A DNA stretch of 64,000 nucleotides, from assembly GCF_023822005.2 (NCBI RefSeq), contig NZ_CP098806.1, positions 2,790,001 through 2,854,000 of the forward strand, given 5' to 3'. The translations under genes were made by a program, and so were the position numbers. The DNA comes from Dyadobacter fanqingshengii. GTDB taxonomy: Bacteria > Bacteroidota > Bacteroidia > Cytophagales > Spirosomataceae. A model generated the notes under the pieces. That model saw only the letters and a list, made by a program, of their open reading frames with translations. It did not search any database and was not told where the DNA came from. Positions 55,095 through 62,396 of the stretch are shown in pieces. The stretch's first letter is position 1, and each line of letters opens with the position of its first letter.

Positions 55095-56134
55095 CGTTTA
55101 TTTTGGCCAATCCAGCGGCGACTATTGCCGTTAGATAACATTTATTTAAATGAATTTATGGTTTGGTAGTAGGTGTCGAGCAAAGATACTTAGAATAATC
55201 CCGTCATCCTAAAGCGCGACCTATATGCCTGACCTATCAAACTACATACGTGTTAATTACCGATCTTTGTTCATGTTTTGAGAATACCGATCGGAGATCT
55301 TTTATGATTGATAGTGGAGATGTGTAGCGGGGCATTTTCTAATCAATTGTGGGAGACAATGTTTTTTTTCCGATAGCAAAGAAGAGAAAAACAATGGCAG
55401 CGCGCTATGCACTTTCGTGCGGTCTTGGAGGAGATAGTTTGTGGACCCAGGACTAACGGGCGTATGGACTTTTCAGTTTGATTATTCCGACGCACTGAGC
55501 CCGGATCTTCAAGCACAAATTTGATCCGACAATGTTTTCTAGCAAATACGACTATTTTAGAAGTTCAAAATTTGACTTGTTAGCAGTACAATTCAAGATA
55601 TTCATTTGATGAAAACTTTGTATTTCACGTATTTAATGCGATTTTTCGATGCGATTAAAGACGCACCTTTGACTTGTGCCTCGATCGGAAAACTTCTTCT
55701 TTCAAATTGTTGATCTACATCCTTTTCTTCAAAGATTACCATGGAAAGTTTGTGATCTATTAAAAGTCAGTTTGCCATTCTTTTACTTTTCTTAAGAAGT
55801 CCTAAGATTATAAGTCATTTACGGAAAGCAATTCTCACGAGGAACTTTACTAACTACTTTTCAACAATGAGATCCAATTATAAGCAAATAACCCTTAGAG
55901 AAATCGGGAGATAGAGCTATTTCACAATATTAGTGTCCTGGCTATTCAGAAATGCAGAATCGAGAGGTGCGGTGTCTCGGCGCTAGCTGTTAGAGAATTG
56001 TGAGAAGCGAGGGATTGGAACGAGCAAATCAATTAGCTGCTCTTCAACCAGTTCGAGTCCCAAACAACTTGTAATCCATGATTCACGTCTCGAGCTCGTT
56101 TTTCCACCCTGATAAAGCTTAAAGAGATTAATTT
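55095..56134. other. 1-kb gap without genes
   Basis: No frame has coding character. A 14-base near copy (one mismatch) of the tRNA-like fragment at 45944 lies at 56009-56022, and another T-loop-like word (CAGTTCGAGTCCC) sits near 56050. Otherwise I see nothing. Confidence 0.5.
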
Positions 56135-56172
56135 ATAGCGATACAACCGGTCATAACCGGTTATATCGCTAT
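56135..56172 (-). terminator. 17-bp hairpin downstream of ardA
   Basis: ATAGCGATACAACCGGT (56135-56151) and ACCGGTTATATCGCTAT (56156-56172) pair with a single mismatch around a 4-base loop, 8 bp after the ardA stop. The T-run that follows on the minus strand is weak, so termination is likely but not certain. Confidence 0.55.
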
Positions 56173-56179
56173 TGAAAAC

Positions 56180-56737
56180 TCAGTAGTCAGCAAACACGTA
56201 CCCATCCACCTCAGTATACCCTTCCAGGAATAAATCCCGAGCAAAAGCGTCATAGTCAAAATACCGTTCAAGCACCGAAGGGGTATTAGCTAACATTCCT
56301 GTGTCCTCAACGTACTGATAAGCATACTCTATTTTCGCATCCTTCATCGATCCTCCGAAGTACCCGCGGTAGCTCTCTTGAAATGAGTCGACCTGCTCAG
56401 ATAGTGCCTTTCCATTCGCCGGCCAGCTACTAATTTGTTCGCAGTAGACCTTGAAAGCTTCGGCTGTATCATCATCCATCTCGTCCAGTGCTTGGAAGTA
56501 CTCAAACACCTTATCGTCCAAACTACACTCTGAAATCAAGAAATCAGGAATGTTTTCCCATTCCTGAAACATAAGCTCTGGGTCAAACTCATTCCGATGA
56601 TATTCATAGCAATCCTGATAAAACTCCTTTGCATCAGCATAGTCTGTCAAATCAAACCATTTCCCAAAGAGTGAACCGCTGTTGTACATTCCATAAGTGC
56701 CTACATAAATCTTTGGAGCGTTTTCTGATGATTTCAT
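56180..56737 (-). CDS. ardA: ArdA-type antirestriction protein
   Basis: 185 residues, very acidic. Conserved ArdA features are the start (PKIYVGTYGMYNSGSLFGKWFDLTDY in outline), FLISECSLDD, the anti-restriction core with many Asp and Glu, and the end region YFDYDAFARDLFLEGY. The protein mimics B-form DNA and blocks type I restriction enzymes when a mobile element enters a cell. It stands beside relaxase and MobC genes, as expected for a mobilizable element. Confidence 0.92.
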   Translation of the reverse strand: MKSSENAPKIYVGTYGMYNSGSLFGKWFDLTDYADAKEFYQDCYEYHRNEFDPELMFQEWENIPDFLISECSLDDKVFEYFQALDEMDDDTAEAFKVYCEQISSWPANGKALSEQVDSFQESYRGYFGGSMKDAKIEYAYQYVEDTGMLANTPSVLERYFDYDAFARDLFLEGYTEVDGYVFADY

Positions 56738-56786
56738 GATTGAAAGTCTTTAAAGTTACGAGCCCCGGCTTTGTGCTCAGGGCAAT

Positions 56787-56907
56787 CGCCTCCTTCAACC
56801 GAAGAAAAAGTGACGGGGCTTGCCCCTTGGGTGCAAAGTCGGGAGGCGGTTTAAGGAGCTGCGCCTAGCCGCGGTAAATAGCCGGAGACTTTGCTCCCGT
56901 CACTTTT
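56787..56907. repeat. GC-rich complex of nested inverted repeats upstream of ardA
   Basis: Two arm pairs are visible: AAAAGTGACGGG (56806-56817) with CCCGTCACTTTT (56896-56907), and CGCCTCC (56787-56793) with GGAGGCG (56842-56848). The pairs interleave rather than nest cleanly, so alternative folds are possible. The stretch is much richer in GC than its surroundings and lies between the relaxase stop and the ardA start. Confidence 0.65.
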
Positions 56908-57000
56908 CACTTCGTAACTTTCGTTGCACTGACTGACAAGTGTGCGTGGTTTTCAACTCTGGAAAACATATTATTAGCAGTTGCTCTGTTCTAATATTCG

Positions 57001-57846
57001 TTAGATACTTAATCCTTGTTGTTTCCGCCGAGACTTTTTCTTGCGTTTTACAGGCACAAAAGCTTGCGACATATCCATACCCATTCGCTGTTCAAGATTT
57101 TGCAATGAATAGTCTTTCCCCAGGTCAGAACCTTTCACTTTCATCCGATTTTGCATATTGAAAAAGGCTATACCTCTTCCTATATACGTCTTGAATCCGT
57201 GCGTTTGCATCTGCTTTTCAAACTCGTCGATTGAAGATGCTTTTGCTAAAACTTGATCTACCAAACTTCTAAGGTTGATGATTGCGGTATCCTGCCTTGG
57301 TGCTTGCTGCTTTCCTTTTTGATTCAAGCTCATGTCAGAAGTTATTGTGAGTCCAAGTTCTAATTCCATGCGTCTTGAAAATTCTCCCGTCCGCGCATAG
57401 TTTTTAAAATGATCGGCGGTGTTTTTGCCGTTGTAGTTGATCCGGTTTGCGACAATATGAATGTGCTTATGCTTCGTGTCGTTGTGCTTGAAGGCAAGCA
57501 TTTGGTTCTCTGCAAAACCAAATTCTTTTGCAAACTCCACGGCCAAACTTGTAAGCTTCGCTGCGGGCGGATCTTCCCCTGGCGGAAAGCTGAACGATTG
57601 ATGCCAAACATATTTGTTGAGATTTCTGTTTTTGTCCCTGTTATCCAGCATTTGCCTGGCGAGATAATCCAAGTCCAGCCTTCCATCCGGCATTGCATTT
57701 ATGCCAAGATGCTGAATGTAAATAAGCTCTCCCCGCACATCGTCAATCGTAACTTCTTTCAATTGTTTTGCTGTCAATTCCTTTTCGTAATAACAATAGC
57801 TCAATATTCCCTTCGCGAAGTTTCCCAAACCCACTTTTCCAATCAT
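57001..57846 (-). CDS. MobA/VirD2-family relaxase
   Basis: 281 residues. N-terminal Tyr candidates lie in ILSYCYYE. The metal-binding three-His motif appears as KHKHIHIVANRIN. KYVWHQSFSFPPGED is another PF03432-type block. The relaxase nicks oriT and pilots the strand. Many Bacteroidota relaxases are longer (350-450 residues), so the C-terminus (ending SRRKQQGLSI) may be short or trimmed, but the catalytic part is complete. It overlaps mobC by 4 bp. Confidence 0.88.
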   Translation of the reverse strand: MIGKVGLGNFAKGILSYCYYEKELTAKQLKEVTIDDVRGELIYIQHLGINAMPDGRLDLDYLARQMLDNRDKNRNLNKYVWHQSFSFPPGEDPPAAKLTSLAVEFAKEFGFAENQMLAFKHNDTKHKHIHIVANRINYNGKNTADHFKNYARTGEFSRRMELELGLTITSDMSLNQKGKQQAPRQDTAIINLRSLVDQVLAKASSIDEFEKQMQTHGFKTYIGRGIAFFNMQNRMKVKGSDLGKDYSLQNLEQRMGMDMSQAFVPVKRKKKSRRKQQGLSI

Positions 57847-58505
57847 AAGTCGAAACGTTTAAGTATTGCCGTGACCTTCTCTTCAATGATCCTATGCACT
57901 TGATCTGGATGATCCGCTACATCCGATTTCCATACCCGAAGTTGTCCAGCCAGCTCAGCTGGTTGATAGTAGCTGTCATACTTTGCCAGTAATTCTTGGG
58001 CATTACGAAAGATGTTTTTGGTCGTTTCAAGAATGCTGGTCTTGTTTTGAGATTCCGGAAGAATCCGCTGAATGTATAGCGTCAACTGGTGCATCCACTC
58101 CTGCACATTATTGAGGGTCTTATGGAATGTCCTGATCTCAAAATCTTCAAATATCCAGAGCGTGATGACCTGCGAAAGTAAGCGCAGGTGCTGACTGCTC
58201 TGCATCCATTGCCGACTTTGCATCTGATGATCCTTTGTTTTCAAAACCGCAAGCGACAAAATGCCACTAAGCTGTTCGAGCGTCCGGATCATCTCCGCCG
58301 TTCGGGCGGGCAATGTTTTCTTTTGTGGTCGTTTGATGGGTGTGTCAAGTGCCAGTGTCAAAAAGAATTGGCTTGCTGAAAGTCCGCTCTTTTCGATCAA
58401 CTGTTTAATCCTCGCTTTTTCATCTTTGGTAACCCATACAGAAAAGTGATCCCTTCGCACAACCTTCTCCTCTTTCGGTGGTCTTCCTTTTCTTTTGCTT
58501 TCCAT
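57843..58505 (-). CDS. MobC-like relaxosome accessory protein
   Basis: 220 residues. The basic N-terminus (KRKGRPPKEEKVVRRDHFSVWVTKDEKARIKQLIEKSG in outline) has a ribbon-helix-helix-like DNA-binding segment as in MobC/MbpB proteins. The rest is helical. It should bind oriT, probably the hairpin region immediately upstream at 58520-58640, and help the relaxase. Overlaps the relaxase gene by 4 bp. Confidence 0.82.
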   Translation of the reverse strand: MESKRKGRPPKEEKVVRRDHFSVWVTKDEKARIKQLIEKSGLSASQFFLTLALDTPIKRPQKKTLPARTAEMIRTLEQLSGILSLAVLKTKDHQMQSRQWMQSSQHLRLLSQVITLWIFEDFEIRTFHKTLNNVQEWMHQLTLYIQRILPESQNKTSILETTKNIFRNAQELLAKYDSYYQPAELAGQLRVWKSDVADHPDQVHRIIEEKVTAILKRFDL

Positions 58506-58519
58506 AATATCTACGATTT

Positions 58520-58640
58520 AAGCTATGAGCCGCGAGGCGAATAGCAGGGGTCCAGGGGTTTTCCCATGGCCAGCCGCCGGGGAGTCGCTTTTTGCGACGT
58601 ACCGGCGATAGCTGGCTGTGGAAAAACCACCGTGGTTCCC
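58520..58640. other. Candidate origin of transfer (oriT)
   Basis: A GC-rich block upstream of mobC contains hairpins: GTCGC-TTTTT-GCGAC, surrounded by CCAGCCGCCGG and CCGGCGATAGCTGG, and a separate CCACCGTGG dyad. Such nested repeats beside mobC are typical for oriT. The nic site is not identified. Confidence 0.5.
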
Positions 58641-58710
58641 GAAAATATTAGAGTTTGTTTGTCTTTGTTTGAAAATGTTCGAAATCTGATCTCAGACTTA
58701 CCAGGCGTTA

Positions 58711-59691
58711 CTACCGCCCAAGTGGAATGAGCATTTCCTTAGTCTTTTTGTCAAAAAAGTATTCTCGACCGATCAACACGTCACTTTTCTTTCCTTGAGG
58801 TCGAAGCTTCAAAAAATTCCCACGCTCATCTTGCACGATCTCACCATTCTGCATTAACAGACGATATTCCGGTGCATTTTTGTAAGCCTCGATAATCCTG
58901 CTGCGCTCTCGGTATTCCTCGTCAGTTGAGATAAGCCAAGAAAATAAAAACGATAAAACGATCGCAACAACAGACCATGGAAGACTCAGCGACAAGCCAT
59001 AATAGAAGGCTTGCTTTTTGTTGGAAAAATGAACCGGTCGCTGGTTACTTTTTATCGCAGCTGCCGCTTTGTCAATTGTGTCTACGGATTGATCGACCTC
59101 GGCCTTAATTCGTTCAAAGTGTTCCTCAACCTCGGCTAGCAGCAAAGCGGACCAGTCATCGATTTCTTGGGCGTATTCGAACTGAGAGATAAATTCGAAA
59201 TCCAACTTTTTTATATCGAAATCGTCTTCTTTATATTTCCACTTGATGAACTCACGGGTGTGTTTGAGCGAAGTCTCGTATCGTTCGAGTGTGCCTGGTG
59301 CAAAGTCGGTGCCGACAAGTTCTGCGACCTGCTCATTATGCTCCTTGAAGATTTTTAGGATTGTCATTTTGCTCTCTTCCTTTCCGAGCATCAAATTTTT
59401 GATCGCGTCCGCGGTCAACTCTTTATCTGCGTCTAATAATGCTTTCTTAGCTTGAAACACTTTCGTTGTCAGTGAGTCTAGATAAGCGTTGAGCTCCTTT
59501 GTATCTTCTTTATTCCCGGTTGCTCTCCCGGCTCTGACATTCCATTTGGATGGATGCCAGATTCGCCTTGTAGCAATGTCCCTGGCCTGATGATTCACTG
59601 TGACACGCATGTAGATTGCTCTTGTGCCATCTTCGTTTTCTGCCCTTGGGGTTTTCAAAAAGAAATTCAACCCGAAACTGTTTTCTAACAT
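58711..59691 (-). CDS. Fusion of a tyrosine-recombinase N-terminus to a mobilization-type membrane protein
   Basis: 326 residues. Residues 1-175 match the arm-binding and core-binding (SAM-like) domains of Bacteroidota tyrosine recombinases (RAIYMRVTVNHQARDIATR, APGTLERYETSLKHTREFIK). The catalytic domain with R...HxxR...Y is absent. From about 176 the sequence switches to a coiled-coil and TM protein (helix near 231-254) ending FLKLRPQGKKSDVLIGREYFFD region, like proteins encoded beside mob genes. A deletion has probably joined two genes. It should be inactive as an integrase. Confidence 0.7.
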   Translation of the reverse strand: MLENSFGLNFFLKTPRAENEDGTRAIYMRVTVNHQARDIATRRIWHPSKWNVRAGRATGNKEDTKELNAYLDSLTTKVFQAKKALLDADKELTADAIKNLMLGKEESKMTILKIFKEHNEQVAELVGTDFAPGTLERYETSLKHTREFIKWKYKEDDFDIKKLDFEFISQFEYAQEIDDWSALLLAEVEEHFERIKAEVDQSVDTIDKAAAAIKSNQRPVHFSNKKQAFYYGLSLSLPWSVVAIVLSFLFSWLISTDEEYRERSRIIEAYKNAPEYRLLMQNGEIVQDERGNFLKLRPQGKKSDVLIGREYFFDKKTKEMLIPLGR

Positions 59692-60075
59692 AATACAACC
59701 GGTTTTAGATGAACAAAAATCGAATTGTTACCATTGAAATGCAAGATGTTTACGTGGTGAACATCTTGCTAACCAGTTAGTTAAGTACCTGATCGTGGAA
59801 GTTTTTTTGCGATTATGTTACTTCCACGAATCGCTACATTTTTATCGGGATTTTTTGAATATTTTGGTATAACCCAAAAACGCAAAAACCCCGTTTAAAG
59901 CGTTTAAACGGGGTTTTTTAATGTTTTGACATCATGTCCTGCAGAGAGAGAGGGACATGAAATATGTCTATATCTAACTGAAAATCAATATTTTACAACT
60001 TCATAAAAAGTCTGCTCACCGAATTGCTCACCGAGATTTCTTTGGACTGCAACTACCCGCAAATTTAACAATGAT
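59692..60075. other. Gap with terminator and a second hairpin
   Basis: No gene. It contains the strong terminator at 59884-59921 and an 8-bp hairpin TCATGTCC / GGACATGA at 59933-59960. The first bases (TACAACCGGTTTTAGA) follow the recombinase-fusion start. Confidence 0.6.
59884..59921. terminator. Bidirectional rho-independent terminator
   Basis: AAAAACCCCGTTTAAA, a GCG loop, then TTTAAACGGGGTTTTTT form a perfect stem of 16 bp flanked by A-run and T-run, so it works on both strands. It marks the right edge of the mobilization block. Confidence 0.85.
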
Positions 60076-60537
60076 TTGACCGAACGACAAACTGTTTGGG
60101 CAGCCGAAAACGGAATGTACCTGCAAAGTTCCACGTTGAAATACGATGAAGGTGGCAAGCCTTTTCATGTGCAGCAAGCTGAGCAGATGAGGTTGTACAA
60201 GGAAGCGGGGAAAAAAAGCAGGACATCAGCGCGAACCAAGAGTTTCCCTGATTCGGTCAATTTTTGCATTGGTAAACGATCGGACCACTATTATTTTGGA
60301 CAGGAAAGCGATCGTCGTGATAAAATTGGAATGATTGAACAGGACAAACGAGTAATTTTTGGTAGAAGCTATGCTGCGGAACCAGATCAACTCATCAAAG
60401 AGTTGGCGCAAGACGAAGCTATTCAGGAAGCAGATACAGTTCTCTTGACGATCCCCAACACATTGGGAGTTGATTACAACGTACACGTACTGTCTTCAAT
60501 TTTAGAGCATGTGGCGCCCGGATTGGGGTGGCGATAA
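60076..60537 (+). pseudogene. Fragment of a luciferase-like (LLM) flavin monooxygenase
   Basis: 153 residues from a TTG. The C-terminal part (ADTVLLTIPNTLGVDYNVHVLSSILEHVAPGLGWR in outline) looks like the end of LLM-class flavin-dependent oxidoreductases, where the chain closes with HVAP.LGW. The middle (RDKIGMIEQDKRVIFGRSYAAEPDQLIKELAQ region) also fits. The TIM-barrel bulk (about 250 residues) is missing and the N-terminus is unlike the family. It is probably a remnant left by rearrangement at the island edge. Confidence 0.6.
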
Positions 60538-60596
60538 AGCCTGGTCTGGTAGCTGTTAAAGATTCACTTGGGAAATGACATTTCAATAACAGTCTG

Positions 60597-60629
60597 AAAG
60601 GCTTGCAAATCAACGGTTTGCAAGCCTTT
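60597..60629. terminator. Bidirectional terminator between convergent genes
   Basis: AAAGGCTTGCAAA and TTTGCAAGCCTTT pair perfectly (13 bp) around a 7-base loop, with TTTT on the plus strand. It separates the monooxygenase remnant from the M15 peptidase gene. Confidence 0.8.
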
Positions 60630-60680
60630 TAAATTCCCCGCCAATCGTTCAAATTTCTTAATTCTTAGTCTCACTAAAAC

Positions 60681-61760
60681 TCAGCCACCCAATTGCACCG
60701 CCTTCTGCATGGCCTGATACCTTTGATCCCAACGGGCTAAATCCTGGTTCAGGTTATCATCGATATGGACAGGATCCTTGGCCTGGAAATTACCACCCCA
60801 GCGAAGATTGGGATCATCAATAATGGATTTGATAAACAGCCGCACTGGCTCCGGCACCTGCGGGTATTTTGCAAGTACTTTGGAGTCGGCCAGTTGCTTT
60901 TTGTTGTCATAGACTACGTTCATGTCGATAGCATGTCCAGCCATATGATTGGAACGGGTAGCGGGCTTTACAATTGCTCCGGCTACATTCGCGGAGGTTC
61001 GGAAGGAACTCGTGACATGAACAAACACATTGGCTCGCTCAGCATGCTGATTGATCATCTCCAGCGTCGGTACAAATAGTACATCGGCCCGGCACGGTTT
61101 ACCCTGAAATCGGGAAGCTTCGAACAAAACGAGGGGTGAGTTGGCACTTGGCAGATTGTTTACAGCGAGGTCGCTCCAATTTTTACCGTAAAAAGCATTG
61201 ATGTCCCTGAGCATCAGATCCATCAACGGCCTCGTCAGTAAATCGCCATCAGAGTCGATCTGATTATCCCGGGCATAGGCCTTCATAGCCTTGCGGGTAC
61301 TGTCGCCATACATCCCGTCCGCTCCGAATTTTTGGAAATTCAGCTGTTCGGCATACCCTCTTTCAAATAACATAAGTTGAATGGCTGTGACGCTCATCCT
61401 GGTACCTCTGGAAATATATTTTTTTGCCCGCAAATCGGAATTGTAGATGGACCATAACAAGTACATTTCGGGCAAAAAGCTATGACGCTGCAGCATTAGT
61501 TTCGCTAAGGAATTTGACACCGAAGTTCCATCATCTGTCAGTTTGTTTTTTGTCGCAAAAGCCGCTACCGCGTCTGCAGTAGCGGGGCCGAAATCTCCAT
61601 CGACCTCGTATTTATCCAATTTCAATTCCTTTTTGAAGCCCAATTCAAAAAGGACCTTTTGCAGATCTTCTATTAAAGCGAGATCCGCAGAACCTTTGAA
61701 CAGAAAGGCACTAACATCTCCTTGCTTCAAAGCAGTGGCAATAAGGTTCGAGCATTCCAT
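60681..61760 (-). CDS. Peptidoglycan-binding / M15-family peptidase
   Basis: 359 residues. Two peptidoglycan-binding domain-1-like repeats (about 30-90 with DKYEVDGDFGPATADAVAAFA, and 120-185 with FGADGMYGDSTRKAMKAYA) are followed by an M15 domain. Zinc ligands are His272 and Asp279 in SNHMAGHAID and His332 in KDPVHIDD, with RWGG at 320-323. No signal peptide is present, so release needs lysis or a secretion device, as for phage endolysins and injection-system lysis proteins. A 635-bp gap separates it from the nuclease gene. Confidence 0.85.
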   Translation of the reverse strand: MECSNLIATALKQGDVSAFLFKGSADLALIEDLQKVLFELGFKKELKLDKYEVDGDFGPATADAVAAFATKNKLTDDGTSVSNSLAKLMLQRHSFLPEMYLLWSIYNSDLRAKKYISRGTRMSVTAIQLMLFERGYAEQLNFQKFGADGMYGDSTRKAMKAYARDNQIDSDGDLLTRPLMDLMLRDINAFYGKNWSDLAVNNLPSANSPLVLFEASRFQGKPCRADVLFVPTLEMINQHAERANVFVHVTSSFRTSANVAGAIVKPATRSNHMAGHAIDMNVVYDNKKQLADSKVLAKYPQVPEPVRLFIKSIIDDPNLRWGGNFQAKDPVHIDDNLNQDLARWDQRYQAMQKAVQLGG

Positions 61761-62396
61761 ATTATGTTGTTTTCAAAACTGTGATTGTTTCTATTAAGAG
61801 CCTGTCGTTCATGGATCTTCCTGATCATTAAACTTAGGCAGAAACTTTTACGGCTGTGCTCAACTGTTATGCTTCGTAGCCCGCAAAAGTGAGCAAATAC
61901 ACTGTTTTGTTTAGAAGAATGACATCTTAAAAACGTATTCTAGATTGGCGATGAATTTGGAAAAAGGGAGTGTATGCCTGTTCAGAAAGTTTGTAGATTT
62001 TCAGGAATAAGTTGTTTCGATGAAGGTGCTTCTTATAGGTTGATGAACCAATAGGCAATTCAACTTTTGGCTTAATATTTCTTGACTAGCTCGCACCGAT
62101 ACAGTTCTAACCTATTCGTTGCCTGGTTTAATGCGTGGTGCACGTTCTTATCAGGCAGCCATCATTCCAAAAATCTTTAGACTTATAAATCGTATTTGAG
62201 ACATATTATACTGGAAGCTAAGGCATTAATTTCTTTTCCATTTTCGACGTTGATTCCTCCTGGAAGCCTACGCTGCTCGTCTTAAAGTTAATCCACTAGA
62301 CAAGCTCAGACATTACTGAAAATTTATTATCGACTAATCCGCCCTAAGCTAAATCATTGCCGGACAAAGTTTGTGATGTCTGCTCCCGGCCTTTTG
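61761..62396. other. AT-rich gap between M15 peptidase and nuclease genes
   Basis: No frame with coding character, and no hairpin or repeat that I can support. It probably holds the promoter of the M15 gene. Confidence 0.5.

Noticed and set aside
33809..56000. Gasdermin or other pore-forming partner for the caspase operon
   Set aside because: I looked at each unassigned protein of suitable size (47180, 47684, 49792, 54240) and found no pattern consistent with a gasdermin. The barrel protein at 47684 carries an outer-membrane signature instead.
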